A program made the translations under genes and the position numbers. This document shows positions 41,874-63,957 of a DNA stretch of 64,000 bases, in pieces (position 1 is the first letter of the stretch; each line of letters opens with the position of its first letter). The notes under the pieces are model-generated. The model did no database searches and had not been told where the DNA came from. It saw only the letters and a list, made by a program, of their open reading frames with translations. This stretch comes from Neelides folsomi (Eukaryota > Arthropoda > Collembola > Neelipleona > Neelidae). Location: NCBI GenBank assembly GCA_034687125.1, contig JAQGBZ010000037.1, positions 247,224 to 311,223 of the forward strand. The letters run 5' to 3'.

Positions 41874-44630
41874 GTTTCTAAAAAGATTATTAATGAAATT
41901 AAGCATGTCGTTAATTGCTTATTTATCTCAAATCAAATGAAAGTACAATTTTAACAGATTGAATTTTAAGGAGAACCGCACTTAAATGACTTTAATTATA
42001 AAAAATGTCGAATGTAACTTCTATCTCTTAACCCTAAGTATCTGTAACCTTCACTCTACGACCTACTCTGTGCAGTGCGTTAAGAATTAAAAAAATAGAG
42101 ATAATAAAATGAAGATCTCCTAGTAAAAGTAAAGTAGATTGGGATTACATAAACGACGATTGAATTCTTTAGATGATCGTTAATTTAATTTAACACTTTA
42201 TGTAATTGGATGGGCTTTAGATATTATAATAAGTGTGCCTCTATACAACGCAGGGTTCAACAGATAAGTATTTAGATTTTAATGTATCGTTATTTTCGTT
42301 ATATAAAATTACTTATAAATTTACATACAAACAGAAAAGATTTTGCAATCGTCCCATTGCACAATTGTAAGTTGTAAAAGTCAAATAGCAACCAAGACTC
42401 AACCCAAGAAAGTTATTCGCAAATTGCCTCTATCTGTAGAATACGTTACACCAGAACCAAACTACACTTGTGAATAAAAACACACACACTTCTTGACTTG
42501 AACACAATTTGCTATTTAACTCGTTCTCATTTCCTACATCACTATTATATTCATTTCACTTACTCTAACAATATTTAGCTGTCTCCTTTACAAACTTGAC
42601 GACCTTCAATTAAAGAAACTCATGGGACAAGAGATAAATATAATGCTCTATGTATTTACAAGCGTATACTCTTAACTCTTATAGTTAGATAAATAAAACA
42701 CACATATCAAACCTAACACACGCAAAAGTAGCATCAAAATGTTCACGTATTATTCCGTCAAACTGGACGTTGACATGAAACAATTAAATTAATAATAAGA
42801 AAAGAAAGAGGAAAGTAGTGATATTGATACAACTTTAATATAAAGTAATTGAGTACCGTGTATAGCTTTGTTCGTGGAATAAATAATAATAGACTGATCG
42901 ATTTTAAATTGAATGTTTTATCAGAAAAAACTCACCGAGTATTGTAAATAATAAAATATAGCGGATAAAAAATTATTTTTTATGTATTTTTATGAAGAAT
43001 CTCGAAGAAATAAGAAACACTTTTAGACATTGATTATTGAATGTAAATAATATTAATGGGCTGCAATCAAGAGGAAATGAAAAAAGTATTTGTTTATCAT
43101 TGATTTAAAATATTTTTGATTGGGCATGCACGCTGTTTACCATTTTACTAGGAATATAAAAGAGGTTTGTATCTTTCATTCTCATTTAAAAGTGAGATAG
43201 TAAATGATTAATGATTTTATGGGTAAACCCATCGGATCTAATTAATCGCTCAATTAGAGATAAGATAAAGACACAAACGAAATACTTAAAATTCCAAGCG
43301 TATTAATAATAATACTAACAGGTCTTGAAGTCGTTGAAGTTGGAAAAATCATTAATAAGTAAAAGAGTAAATCTAATCAAAGCTTATCATTTTTACTTTA
43401 ACTACTTTAACATTACATTTTATCAATTCCTGTGCATTATAGTTCGTAATTTTTTAACTACATCAATGAATGAGGATGTTATTGAGAATGCTCAAAAGCT
43501 ACCAAAACAAATCAAAAACTTTTGTGTAATTTAAAACTAGCTAAATATTATTATTTTTTATTTTACCTTTTAACGACAATACTTTATAAAAACAAAATGA
43601 TGATAAATATACTAAAACGACTTATCAATTAAAATTTTAATATGAATTTGTCTCGTACAATAAAGAGTTAAAAATTCTATTTGATCAGATCATTAATTAA
43701 AAATATTACTAATTTGCTTGCGAATAATCGGTGTTAACTGGCTGTTTTATTATTATTATTATTGAATCTTGAATGTGGGTCAAATAAATAAATCACAAAC
43801 CTTTATTTTATTTTCTTATAAATCTGAATGATACTCCTTTGAAGGCTTTATCTGAAATAAATTGTGGCCTGCTTATGACAGTAACTTGTAATTATTATTA
43901 ATTAATTTAATTTATTGTGGAAATAGAAGGAGAAAGAAGTGCGAAATTAAAAGTAAAATTGAATATTAAAGAAGAACGCTGTATACGACGGCGCTCCTTT
44001 CTCCAAATTTAGATCTGTCATAGTCGTCCTTGTCTCACCTTCAACTCGATTTTTTCTATTTTAGTTATATACCAGTTATATACACCTGGTGAGAATTCAT
44101 AGCTATTTGATTCAGCATGCTTATTTTCAAGTTTAATCTTTATGTAAAATCACAAATCACTTTAAAAACCTCCTTGATGTTAAAGCTATTCATAAAACTT
44201 TACTTTGATTGAATCTTAAACACAAATACCAATGAAATCGACAATTATGAAATGCATTGCATTTTATATATAAATTCAAATATTAAACGTTACTCCTATA
44301 ACTTAACTAAGGTTAATATGATAAATGATATGAATTCTAAATAGACAGATTAATAACATATTTCCAAAAATCACATTTATGTTATTAATATTTAGGTGTA
44401 GAGAGCTATATAAAATCACAAAGAAATGTAGTATTCACAAAAATATACGTTTAATTTACTTACAATTAATTATAAGTAAATAACAATTTGGTTATTTCAT
44501 ATTTTAATAAGCCTTAACCAAGAATAAACTTAAAACACCAAAGAACGACACAAAATAATTATAATAAATTTAATTTAAGCAATTAATGTTAAACAATAAA
44601 TTAGTTCACTCAGTGCATAAATCGAGAAAA
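41874..44630. other. AcCoA synthetase upstream region and intergenic DNA
   Basis: AT-rich. An acceptor-like AG at 41878-41879 directly precedes the coding start. A possible non-coding first exon ends at 42936, where the minus strand reads ACTCG followed by the strong donor GTGAGT; if used, it implies a 5' UTR intron of about 1.06 kb. An ATT microsatellite lies at about 43,746-43,763. The right end should hold the 3' UTR of the acyltransferase. No further gene was found. Confidence 0.4.
43746..43763. repeat. ATT microsatellite
   Basis: Six ATT-type units in intergenic AT-rich DNA. Confidence 0.7.
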
Positions 44631-47204
44631 TCAAACCCTTTCTTCATCTCGTAATCTATAGAATTCTGCTTCGATTTCCGCAATCAATTCATTTGTCATT
44701 TCTTGTGTTGGGAAAATTGATTTGTCTACGCCACAAACAATCCTTAATGCTCCAGAATAGCTCAAGATGGTTATACTGATCCCTAATAAAAAAAGAAAAG
44801 TCATTTTTATGTTAAATAAAAGGAAATTTTATAATTACGTACTTCTACAGATTTGTATTTGGTATAATGATTTTTTAAGTCAAAATTTTTTAATTGACAA
44901 TTGTTTAGCATTGTACAATTACATACCGATATTTCCTCTCAATGGCCCACCGGTGAACATAGTGTCAACAAGCGGAAATCCTCCAACTCCATTACTTTCA
45001 TTTGGGGGTCCAGGAAAATTGCTCAAAATGACCGTTGGGAAGTAATTCGTCACAGTTGTTCGCTTTATAAGCCAAGTTGGTAGCAAGTTGAAGGCTGACA
45101 AGAGAACAAAGTTGACAACAGGGCTTGGTGACAGTTTCAGCTCTTCAACAGAATTGTGTGCCTTTCGTAATCTATTGTATATTAATATAAAACAATAAAT
45201 TCATATTAAATCACAACCAAAATTAATTATGATCTTATCAAACCTTTTTCTTCCCTCTGACACTCCAACCGGAAGTCTCATAAAACCGTAGCTCCTACAA
45301 GAAAACACAAGTCGTTATAAAAATCACCGAGAAAGATACGAGAGAAAATTAAAGTTTGTTTAAATAAGAGATAAATAGATTTAAAAATAATAAACATAAT
45401 ATATGGTGTATTTATCCATAACTAATCTTAACACACCTTTTATATTTTAATTATTATATGTGGTACAAAAATTTAAATGAAAAATCGCTTCAATAATGCA
45501 TCTAAGTATGCATTCGATTTTTATTTTGAAAGTAAAATGGTATAAATTATATGAAGTTTTAATTGCCTTAATTGACATCTACTAAAAGATCGTTAAGATG
45601 AATTGAAAGATAGTTCCACTTTCTTACTTTTCATCACACTAAAAAATCTCCAATGCACGTAAGGAAAATGTAAAGAGTTTCATATAAAAATATCATACCA
45701 ATGGTTGCAGAATTTTTTAGGATGCTTCGGCCAAGGTAATGGAAGAATTGCATGGAGCTTCCTGGGAACCTTTACATTATTTTTAATCATCATGTTCCGG
45801 AGAGCAGCTGAGATGACGCCAATTAACACGGCGGTGAAGCCAACTTTATACTGGACCTTGATGTCCTTTATAAGATCTGTTGGAATTCGCTTGCTCCATG
45901 CTTTGAAAACTTTCCTGCTCAACTTGCTCTCTGCCAAATGCCAAGCGTTGACGTCGAAGGCCGAAATGCCCTGCTTGAAGAACTGATATGGTAATTGGAG
46001 AGTAGCGAGGGCTTTATGAATCTTCTTCTGACACTCGTTTCTTTGGACGTACTGAGGTCGAACAACTTTGTCGAACGAATCATCGAAAACATATTCCATA
46101 AACACTTGTAGCATAGCTATTCCGTCTGCCAAACCTTAACCAAACCAAGAATTTCAGTATTTTGTTATAAAGTAAGTAGATTAGATCAATAAAATTTATT
46201 AAAATCTAAATTAAATTTTATGAAAATTTACCATGATGGAATCTGAACACAACAGCAATTTTGGGAATTTCAGGCTCTTTAACATTTTTTAACATTAAAT
46301 TCTTTACAAGATAAACTTCCCAAGGGCTTTTCTTTCTCTCAAATGGCATTGCCTATAAAATTTATCCAAACAAGAATAATAAAGTTTTTAAACTAAACTT
46401 CTTTTTACTCATAATTTTAATTAACCCATAATTGAAAAATATATTTACCTCTAATATCCCCACAATCCTAATGAACTCATCTTCTGAAATCTCTCCATGT
46501 TCACTCGGCTCCCAAACTTTTATATAATCCTTAGCATTGTAGTTCTCAACCCATTTCCACCAAAAGAATCCCATCCACTCTTCGTAATATTGATGAGTTT
46601 CTGGATAAAGGAACTTCCCAGTCTTCTGATCAATAGAATTGACAACGTTCAATACAAATTTGGACGCACTCTCCACATCAGCCCCATGAAACGCCCCCAT
46701 TCCAACAATTGACGACAGTGGTCGACCATGAATGTCTGAAATGTGAAATGTAATTAAAGTCAATATAGATAAATGAGTAAGCGTATGCCTTTCATATTAA
46801 AATATTGTAAATTCAAAAAGTGGTTATATAAAAATTAGAATGCTCAATAATAACATTAATAGCAAACAAAATTACAAGTTTGTAATTGTAGAAGCAATTA
46901 ATAAAACACGAAAAGAAGTAGAAAGGTATTTAAAAGAGGTTTATAAAAATATCCAAAAGATAATATAAAGATAATTGGTATTACCATCCACTGCAAGGAC
47001 CGGGTTTTTTCCTCCCATGATTCTCACAATGTCTTTTCGAAACAATTTCACATACACCATCATGATACCCCTCCACAGAAGACAAGGAATAAAAGTGAAG
47101 ATCAACATTAACGGAAACACTAATAAAATGAACAGTAAAAAACAGAAAACAGATAGGATAATTTCTAAGAACGCGAACAAAATTTTACCCACTCTAACTC
47201 CCAT
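44631..47204 (-). CDS. WS/DGAT-type acyltransferase (wax ester synthase / diacylglycerol acyltransferase family)
   Basis: Seven coding exons on the minus strand (47204-46985, 46735-46449, 46352-46232, 46134-45699, 45294-45244, 45171-44927, 44782-44631) join to 503 residues, typical for the family. Residues about 8-47 are strongly hydrophobic and would anchor the protein in a membrane, probably ER. The catalytic motif HHGLADG (HHxxxDG) is complete at 208-214, split by an intron after the first Gly base. The C-terminal third, with NFPGPP and a conserved hydrophobic block (GISITILSYSG), matches the WS/DGAT C-terminal domain. The family transfers acyl-CoA to long-chain alcohols or diacylglycerol, making wax esters or triacylglycerol; which substrate is used here cannot be read from sequence. 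It sits directly upstream of acetyl-CoA synthetase in the same orientation. Confidence 0.92.
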
Positions 47205-49074
47205 TTTGTTAAATAAAATATTTCAGATGATCACTTTAATAGATTATTCTCATTCCGTCTGAGATGCAATAAGATCAGAAATTATTTAGACTTTTGAGTA
47301 AACATGTCCATATTGAAACTTGAACACATTAAATGATCAAATGACAGATGATTTTTCATATTATTTATTAAATAACAATAACTCTTCAAAATATTTGTAG
47401 TTACACTTAAAAATGTAAAATCAATGTAAAATTTAACTATTAGCTATAAAATTAAGCATTCTCAAGTTTAATTGCAGAGATCAACGAAAAGAACGTGTGA
47501 GCGTGAACGTTGCGAAGTGAAGAGTGATGCTCTTAAGATTCGCAGATGAAGAGGCATTATAAGATCATATAAAGATTATACGCGAATCTTGAGTAATGAG
47601 AGAACGAGACTTTTTTCCTCATAAGAGGGTTAGGGACAAATCAACTTCATCAACAATGGAAAGTACATATGCATGCGTAGTAAATTCATTCCATACATTT
47701 ACACGATACGGTAAACTAACCTATTTAAAATGCACATAAGCAACTGTATTCAACAATTACTTTCAAAGGTGCATTTTGGGTGGTGAAGATAATAACAATG
47801 AACCACTCGCTTCATTGCATAACAAGAATATTTAAATAATGGTCAGTCATTACTCCTTTGCGTAAAAGACTACATAGTCCCAACGCACTATTCATTTTCT
47901 GGTAAATAATCTCAATTTACATGGTGGTTGAATTACTCGCATAAGAACCTTTCTACTTTGATGGGATTAATTAAAACAGTTGAACCATTTTCACTTTTTT
48001 GGTTTAATTTAAAAGAAAAACTAATGGAGTGAAAGAGGCTGGGATTTAGGGAAATGTGTTTGAATGCTTTTCTATAGTTAAAAACTTAATGGTTTCAGGT
48101 CATGAAGCCAAGGACAATTTTCAATTAATTTCTTGATTAGAATTTAATCTTTGATCGATTATTATCGTCTACTATTAACTTTTATATTATATGTAATTGT
48201 GAGCAAGTCAAATAATTCAATCAATTAACTCGTTATTATGTTATATGAAAAAAATTAATAATCACACTAATTAACGTTGAATTGGGTGAACCATGGAACG
48301 CTATGAAAATTATTAATAAAAAAATACTTACCTAAAACATTAAGTATTAATTATAGATATTTAAGTATTGAGTGTGCAAGTGATAATGAAAATAATATTT
48401 ATTTACGTTTTAAAATTTTATTCTTTTTGGTTGATTTTGAATGCGATTACATATAAGTAAATGAAAAAATGTTATATCTAAATATCATAATGTATAAGGC
48501 AAATAGTGATGTTTCCTGATCGCCACTTTACATATAGAACCTTGCAAAATAAAACCACGACAAAATGTATGCACATAATATAATCGAAAAGACATGTAAA
48601 AATTATCGATAAAAGAACTAGACTATTTAAATTTACGTGATGTGCGTATCCAAAAACCTCTCAAAACTTTTGATTAATTTTAATCGTCGATAAAATCATT
48701 TATATACATATATTTAAAACGTGTATATATAACATCTCGAATTCGATATTTTCTAGAGTGATTAGGTGTGATTACTAGTGAAAGCACTTCATAAATATGA
48801 ATTTCAAGTCAAATTAACAGAATTCATAAAAATATCAAAAATTAGGGCGACACGAAGTATAAGAAATAAGAATCATATATTTAGGAGCGAATAAAATAAT
48901 TTTCATCAAATATTATAAATTGAATAGTAAAATAAGATAAAATGTTGTTAATAATATTATACAATAAAAAAATTGTTTCTACCCATATTACATTTCAAAT
49001 CCAATTGATTTTAATATAAACTTTTTAATTTAATGAACCACTTTATCGAATTTAGATATTAGTAGACGTCAAAT
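47205..49074. other. intergenic DNA between the acyltransferase and p62
   Basis: Contains the acyltransferase promoter/leader; TTGCATCTCAG on the minus strand about 60 nt before the ATG may be a splice acceptor. An ATTAAA poly(A)-signal variant at 49029-49034 (minus) lies about 41 nt after the p62 stop. The remainder is AT-rich with no gene recognised. Confidence 0.4.
49029..49034 (-). terminator. possible poly(A) signal ATTAAA of p62 gene
   Basis: ATTAAA on the minus strand about 41 nt downstream of the p62 stop codon. It is a common variant of AATAAA, but the region is AT-rich, so chance is a real alternative. Confidence 0.3.
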
Positions 49075-53332
<4,258 letters not shown>

Positions 53333-53979
53333 TTAGTTGCTGGCCCCTATCAAAATATAAGAAATCACAAATAGACACATAATCTCACAAAATGATTATC
53401 AAAATCAATAAATGCTAAATAATGATTAGCATATAAATGTATAAAGGCCTTACGCTCCTTGTTGCAGTCACGAGAAATGTGACCTTGCTCCCCACAATTG
53501 TAGCATCCTCGACCACCACCGCCGCCGCCGCCTCCACGTCCAGAGTCGTTACGCTGCTCAGGGCATTCCCGGGCGATGTGCCCTGGCTTCTTGCAATTGT
53601 AGCAGCTCGCTGGAAACAAAAATGGATGAAAATGCGCCCTTTTAGCCTTTAGCATCCCTTACGTTCATCTGAGCCCTTCTTGCAGTCACGGGCGATGTGA
53701 CCGACGCCATCACAAGTGTAGCAACGATCTCCCTCCTGGCAATCCCGGGCAAAGTGTCCGCTCCTGTTGCACTTGTAGCAAGTGTCTGTAAATGTCGGGA
53801 GGTCAGGTAAGGTCATAGGGGTATGAATGGGGAGAAGGGGGGCTTTGGTTACCTCTTGAGGAATATGAGCGTCCTCCACCCCCACGCCCACCACCACCTC
53901 CACGTGAATCGTCCTCGCTGTTGCACTCCCGGGCAAAGTGACCCGGTCGGTTACACTTGTAACACACCGATGAACTCAT
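53333..53979 (-). CDS. CNBP-like CCHC zinc-knuckle nucleic-acid-binding protein
   Basis: Four coding exons on the minus strand (53979-53853, 53785-53663, 53609-53454, 53346-53333) give 139 residues. Five zinc knuckles of the form CX2CX4HX4C lie at 6-19, 45-58, 64-77, 86-99 and 119-132, for example [14 protein letters not shown]. Arg/Gly-rich linkers follow the first and fourth knuckle ([10 protein letters not shown] at 108-117). This plan is that of cellular nucleic-acid-binding protein, which binds single-stranded DNA and RNA and acts in translation and transcription; vertebrate CNBP has seven knuckles, so this is a shorter form. The last coding exon is only 14 nt and adds RASN-stop. Exons 2 and 3 both end in C before the donor GTAAGG. 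A strong acceptor CTTTTCCAG sits about 30 nt before the ATG, suggesting a spliced leader sequence. Confidence 0.95.
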
Positions 53980-54949
53980 CCTGACCTCTGGAGAAGTAGT
54001 TGACTCAACTGGAAAAGATCAAACTAGTTGAAATGGAAAAATTTGGAGTGGACTCGGAGAGCAATGGAGTGAGATGGAATGGAAGCGGAGTGCAGCCGGC
54101 GAATGGCCACGAGATGAAATTTTGAGTGGAAGGAGAGGCGGTTGATGGGCACACTTTAGTTTGAGTTCAATATTTTTGACATAAAACATCATTTTTTAAT
54201 GCATTATGATAGACCATATTTCAGGGTAATATAAGACTTTCTCATCTTCGACAGATCAATACATTTGAAAGGGCTTTCCAATATGACGAGTTTACTAAAC
54301 ATAGTCTTTTGAGTTTCAACTCGACCGCGGTCTACTTCTAATCCAAAAGTATTATAAATTATAATGTATTTATTTAGGGCCTTTCTTTTTAACAAGAATT
54401 ATTAAACTGTTTAACTTTAAATGCAATTAACTCGTTTAATATTTTAAATCCTTATTACTTTTAATAAGAGTGGTATAATATGCTTCTACAGATGAATTTT
54501 ATGTAAAAATTTAGTCCTGAACAATGAAGTAAAATAAGTTAAAGATTTTACAAAATTCAGTTTTCTTTGTTTGCGACTTAATAAACTTGATAATTAATGA
54601 CTTGTGATTTTTAAATGGGAGTTGGCTCCTAATTATTCTCATCTCTTCAAAGACGTCATTACAAGGTTGATATAATGGATTCTAAATCTTTAATATTCAA
54701 TTTATTTTCGATATTTTTTGGGTCATTTGTTTGATCATTTGTTCATTATTTTTCTGAGTTTTAAAATCAATTATATCATCGAGTTATTTTTACGTGAATT
54801 TGAGCCAAAAGCTATAGATTTAATATTGAGTGTTTGATAATATGATCTTCAATTTAATTGTTTCAGAAATTGTTCAATGAAAATTTAGACGTCAACGGAT
54901 CAAGGTCAACACTTCGACTTTTCTTCAAACAAGCTTTAAAAAATACAGG
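53980..54949. promoter_or_regulatory. divergent promoter region between CNBP and mind bomb
   Basis: About 970 bp separate two divergently transcribed genes. The CNBP-proximal 170 bp are less AT-rich and include CTTTTCCAG (acceptor-like, AG at 54009-54010) on the minus strand. The rest is AT-rich. No TATA box in a convincing position could be assigned for either gene. Confidence 0.4.
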
Positions 54950-59638
<4,689 letters not shown>

Positions 59639-62600
59639 GTTTGACGAGAAATTATTCACTTTATATTGCTTTTCAGCATTTTTCATAAACCATCTATTCA
59701 TTGTGGCAAAATGCAAAATTGATTAACACGAAGGAGCCTTTATAAGCTACTGGGAACTGCATAAATTATAAAGTCTATAGAAAGTAAGTATATACCTAAT
59801 CAAATTCTAAAAAAGTTCTATCATTTTAAATTCGCCATTCTTTCCTACCAAAAATCTATTTCTATTCTTCTTGACCATTATAGATTTCAATCTCCGAAGG
59901 AAAATTGGGAAAGTAAGAATAAGGATGAGGGGGATGTTTTATATAGGTTGGTTGAAGGTGGGAGAAAATCCCTTAGTTTTCGAGGATTCCTTCAAGTAAA
60001 GAAGGCGTGTTGAAGATCCTTTTTCCTCCTCTGGAATCCGAAGCTGCTTATGTGTTCGGGGTTGGGAAAGCTAACTAAAGGCTTTTCTCAAACTAAGCAC
60101 GCCTCGAGACGAATTTTGAGCAGAGATTCCAGTTCCTTGTCCTTCCAACGACTATATCAACTTGGGAAGAGTAATCCTGTAGACATATAAGCTTTTTGCT
60201 TTGACAACTCCTCACTTTTTCCTATACCAATTTGGATCCACGACTCGACTTCTAATTCCATTAATTCAAAAAAAGGAAGAGGAAAGGAAAATGAGACTTT
60301 TTTATATTCGACATTTTGATTAAATTTTAAGATGAATCTTTTCCAAAAGCTTTATTATCCATTTTACGTCCATTCTCCAAAACAATTCACAACTAACTTC
60401 TTATTCTTAACTTTCCAAATACATGCGGTTAATTTAAAATAATGAAAGTTTCATTCAAAATCTTCTTGTAATTTGTCCCCAATAGTATTGTAATTAATTA
60501 AGGAAACCTACATTATAACATACAATTTTGTTTTAACATTAATTTCTTTCTCATACAGTTACAGTAATATAATATAGGTAAGTACCATATTCGAAAATAT
60601 AAAATCTTTCAGTACAAGAAATTAATATTATTTATCCATTAAAGGGAATAGAATAGGTTTTTCTGGAAAATGGAATGGTGTGAAAGTCAGAAAGTAAATA
60701 TAATGTTAAAGAGTCATTATCATTATTCATGACTCTTTATTGATTTTGTAGGGTTGAGGGGTTGTGAAATTTGGTGAGGAAGAGGGATGGCCGTTAGACA
60801 TGGAAAAATAGATGTGGGGAATAAGCCAGACAAAAGGAGCTAAAGAGATTTCAGAGAAAGTGGATCGGGGGAGGTTTACGTGTCTCTCCTGTTTGTATGT
60901 GTTCATCCTCTACCCTCCGCCTTCTACAGTACTCGTTGTCGATTAAAGGAGACTCAGGGAAGGATTGAAAACATTTATTTCATTTTATTCCTTTGAATTC
61001 TAAGATGAACTGACAAGGAAGAGAAAGAGGACTGAAGTTCTCCTTCAATCGAATTGGAATGACTTGGGAATTGGGAAATCTATTCCTTATTCTTCACTCA
61101 ATCCAGAGCAATATTGACTTGAAGAATATGTTCGTCTAGTACATTTTGTACGAGAAATTGAATGAAGGATATAATTTGTATTAAAAATAAGGGGGTGGAC
61201 CAAAATAGGAATAAAAATTGAACATAAAAAAATATGTCTCAAATCTACGAGCCTTGCTCGTGCGAACACGTCTTCTCTCGGCCTCATGCGGACCATCTAA
61301 AGAAGAATAATACATCTTGGCTGTCTATCTTCGAGGCAGAACCTGACTGACTTGACTTCATTTCATTTTCTTTTTTTCACTTTCTCGGCCAGATCTGAAG
61401 AAAGAAGGGTTTGAGATAGATTGAAGCGATATATTTGCGTCTTTCCCTTTCACACCCTGCCTGAGCTTCTCTTGATCATGGGAAATTTGATGTTTATTAT
61501 TACAGGCATTTCTATTAAAATAGAGTAGGTAACCTGAGGTAGAAGACGCATGACATCAAATATCACATATGAGTGATGTGGGCTCATATAAGGCTCCTTA
61601 TCTCTGATGTGCATATCCAACTCACGATTTTTCATATTCAAACTCATATTTATAAGAATGAATGAAAGTGGTAAGGAAAATTTTAATATTTCGCCTAAGG
61701 TGCTTGGTTTTCCTTTACTCCATGAAGGAGTCGGGGCTGGTGAGATAAATTTAAAAAGGAAAAGAGAAGGAGAATTTAAGTAGAGAGGTGATAGAATGAT
61801 GATAGGAGTTTTTGATGAGATTTTTCAACCGCACTGCTCTGCCCGTCCCTTCCGAAATTCTTTTTCTTAGCACGTCATATCTTAGGTTCTATTCCACCTC
61901 CTCTAGGTTCAATCGAATTCTTCCTTTCTTCTTCCTTCTCCTTTCACGGAGGGTATGGCTTAAAAAGGATCTGATTTCTTAGAAGCAAAAGCGCTTTTTC
62001 CTTTATCGAAGAAACCTCTCTCATCCCAAGAAAAAGATGTGGCCGGACTAGAAAAGCTATCGAATTTCCTTCGGCCAGAACAAATAAACTTCCTCAATCC
62101 ATTATTAGTTTCGATCGGAGTGGGACCACACTTTCTTCCCAACTCCAAAATATCTGAATCTCGTGACATGATTTTCTAAGATGATTTTAATTCAGTCTGA
62201 CGTATTATTATTTTGGTGATAAATTTATTCGCGAAACTTTTATTTGGCCAACTTTAATTTAAGCTTAATTTTTTATTGTGGAACATTTAATATCTATAAG
62301 TATATTAAATACATTGGTATATCTTGATGCATTATACTTATGATTACGAAGACTTATATATACGTAAGTATCTTAGATGTTCAAAAGTATTTTTTGGTGA
62401 TTCATCATTTTAACTAATTTTCTTGACTTGTGTATTTTACGCTCTGATTTATACTCTAATTTGAATTGAAAAGTTCAAAAAGTTTCTCCTGTCTGTCATG
62501 CAATCAGAATAATTATTTATGGACTTTGGTTCGACGATGCGATGGAACGAAATATAATATACTACCATAGCGGCTCCACATTTCAATCTCATAGTTTACG

Positions 62601-63910
62601 AGCACGGTGCTCAAAGAGAATTTATTTTATTGGCTTCGCGTAGAATACTTCTTATAAAGTTTCCCTTTATGTTCCATATGCAAATATTTCGTTTCAATCA
62701 GAGAGGATCACTCCAGTGAATGTGAAATTCCATTTTCCGCACAAAATTCATTTGCATATTTTGAGAGAGAGAGAGGATTTGGATTTTCATAATTTTGGGG
62801 ATATGCATATAATTTATTTCTTCATTTGGTCTGAGCCCTCTAATACTATTTATTTTTCCTCACTCCTCATATCCCAAAAGGGCCTTGAGCGAAGAGGGGA
62901 TCTAACTTTGATTGAAATAAAGTTGGAGGTCTTGAGGAAAGGAATCAATAATAATATCCGAGTTATCCTCCTCTCCCTGGATGGTGGATGACAGGGTGAG
63001 GACTGAGAAGCTCTCACAAAGGGAGATTCCTCTAGAATGATGAAGGGTCTTGGGGAATCAACGTCTTCGAAATGAGCTCATGAGACGAGTTAATTTAAGG
63101 GGAAAGGCTCGAGGATCTCTCGTCCTCCCTCTCCTCATATTTGTCTTGAGAAGGAGTGAGTTGATTCGAACTGAGTCTGTTGATTTAAGGTTTCTTCAAG
63201 AGGATGTGGGTGAGGTTCGTAAGACATATAAAGAAATAAATCTGTTATAGCTTGTGGTTGAAGGAAGAGATGGGTAGTTGGATAGAGACGTTTTTAAATG
63301 CTGATGAGCCTCACAAACTCAGTTGGGTGGAATGGAAAACATAGAAGAGGAAAGGAGATTTCCCCCTTTAGACTTTTCCTCACTTTTACGAGCCTTCCCT
63401 TTTCGTTTTTGCTTTTTTCATGATGAAAGTAGATTGTTCTTCGAAGCTCAAATTTGTCGTTTCCATTTAAAACTTTATTTCTTTCCGAATGAAATGACTC
63501 AGCCCAATTCCCAGTATTACCATAAGGAAAATTCCGAATTAATCGCTTTGATTTTCACGAACCTTACAAGTTTTCCGAACTGGGAGATCAAAGACTTTTA
63601 TATTTCTTTCTTCCTTTTGTTTCATCTTTTTCACGCAACGTTTTAAATCAAGAATTCAAAATTAGAAGATTTCATGATCCGACTTCCCATTTTTCCATAC
63701 TTCTTTTCAAACTTTCCCTTTTTAAATAGTTAATATACATTTTTTGTTCTAGAATTTACCAAATTGGACAAAACTTTGTATAAAACGCGAATTTTCATAT
63801 AAAATACCAAAAAAGCTAATTAAAAAAACTTATTGTTCTTCTAAATTTTTTAATTCAATCATCAAAGAAAAGTTTCGTTCTTTTAACTTATTTTTTGAAA
63901 TACACTCGAC
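59639..63910 (+). other. long intron of mind bomb gene, running off the window
   Basis: After the exon ending CCG AG at 59638 the family sequence should continue as NPS-AM; no such exon occurs up to 64000. Reading through the donor gives only 27 more codons to a stop and no family similarity. All earlier introns of the gene are about 65-600 bp. From about 59,880 the DNA is less AT-rich, with GA/CT-rich tracts like positions 1-30,000. Small frames inside (for example 62716-62991 plus) resemble nothing known to me. Confidence 0.6.
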
Positions 63911-63957
63911 CTCGGTTAAGATCACCTCGGTTAAGATCACCCCTCGGTTAAGATCAC
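63911..63957 (+). repeat. three tandem copies of a 15-bp unit
   Basis: CTCGGTTAAGATCAC occurs at 63911-63925, 63926-63940 and 63943-63957, with spacers of 0 and 2 bases. It lies 43 bp from the window edge, so more copies or a larger element may continue beyond it. Confidence 0.9.
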
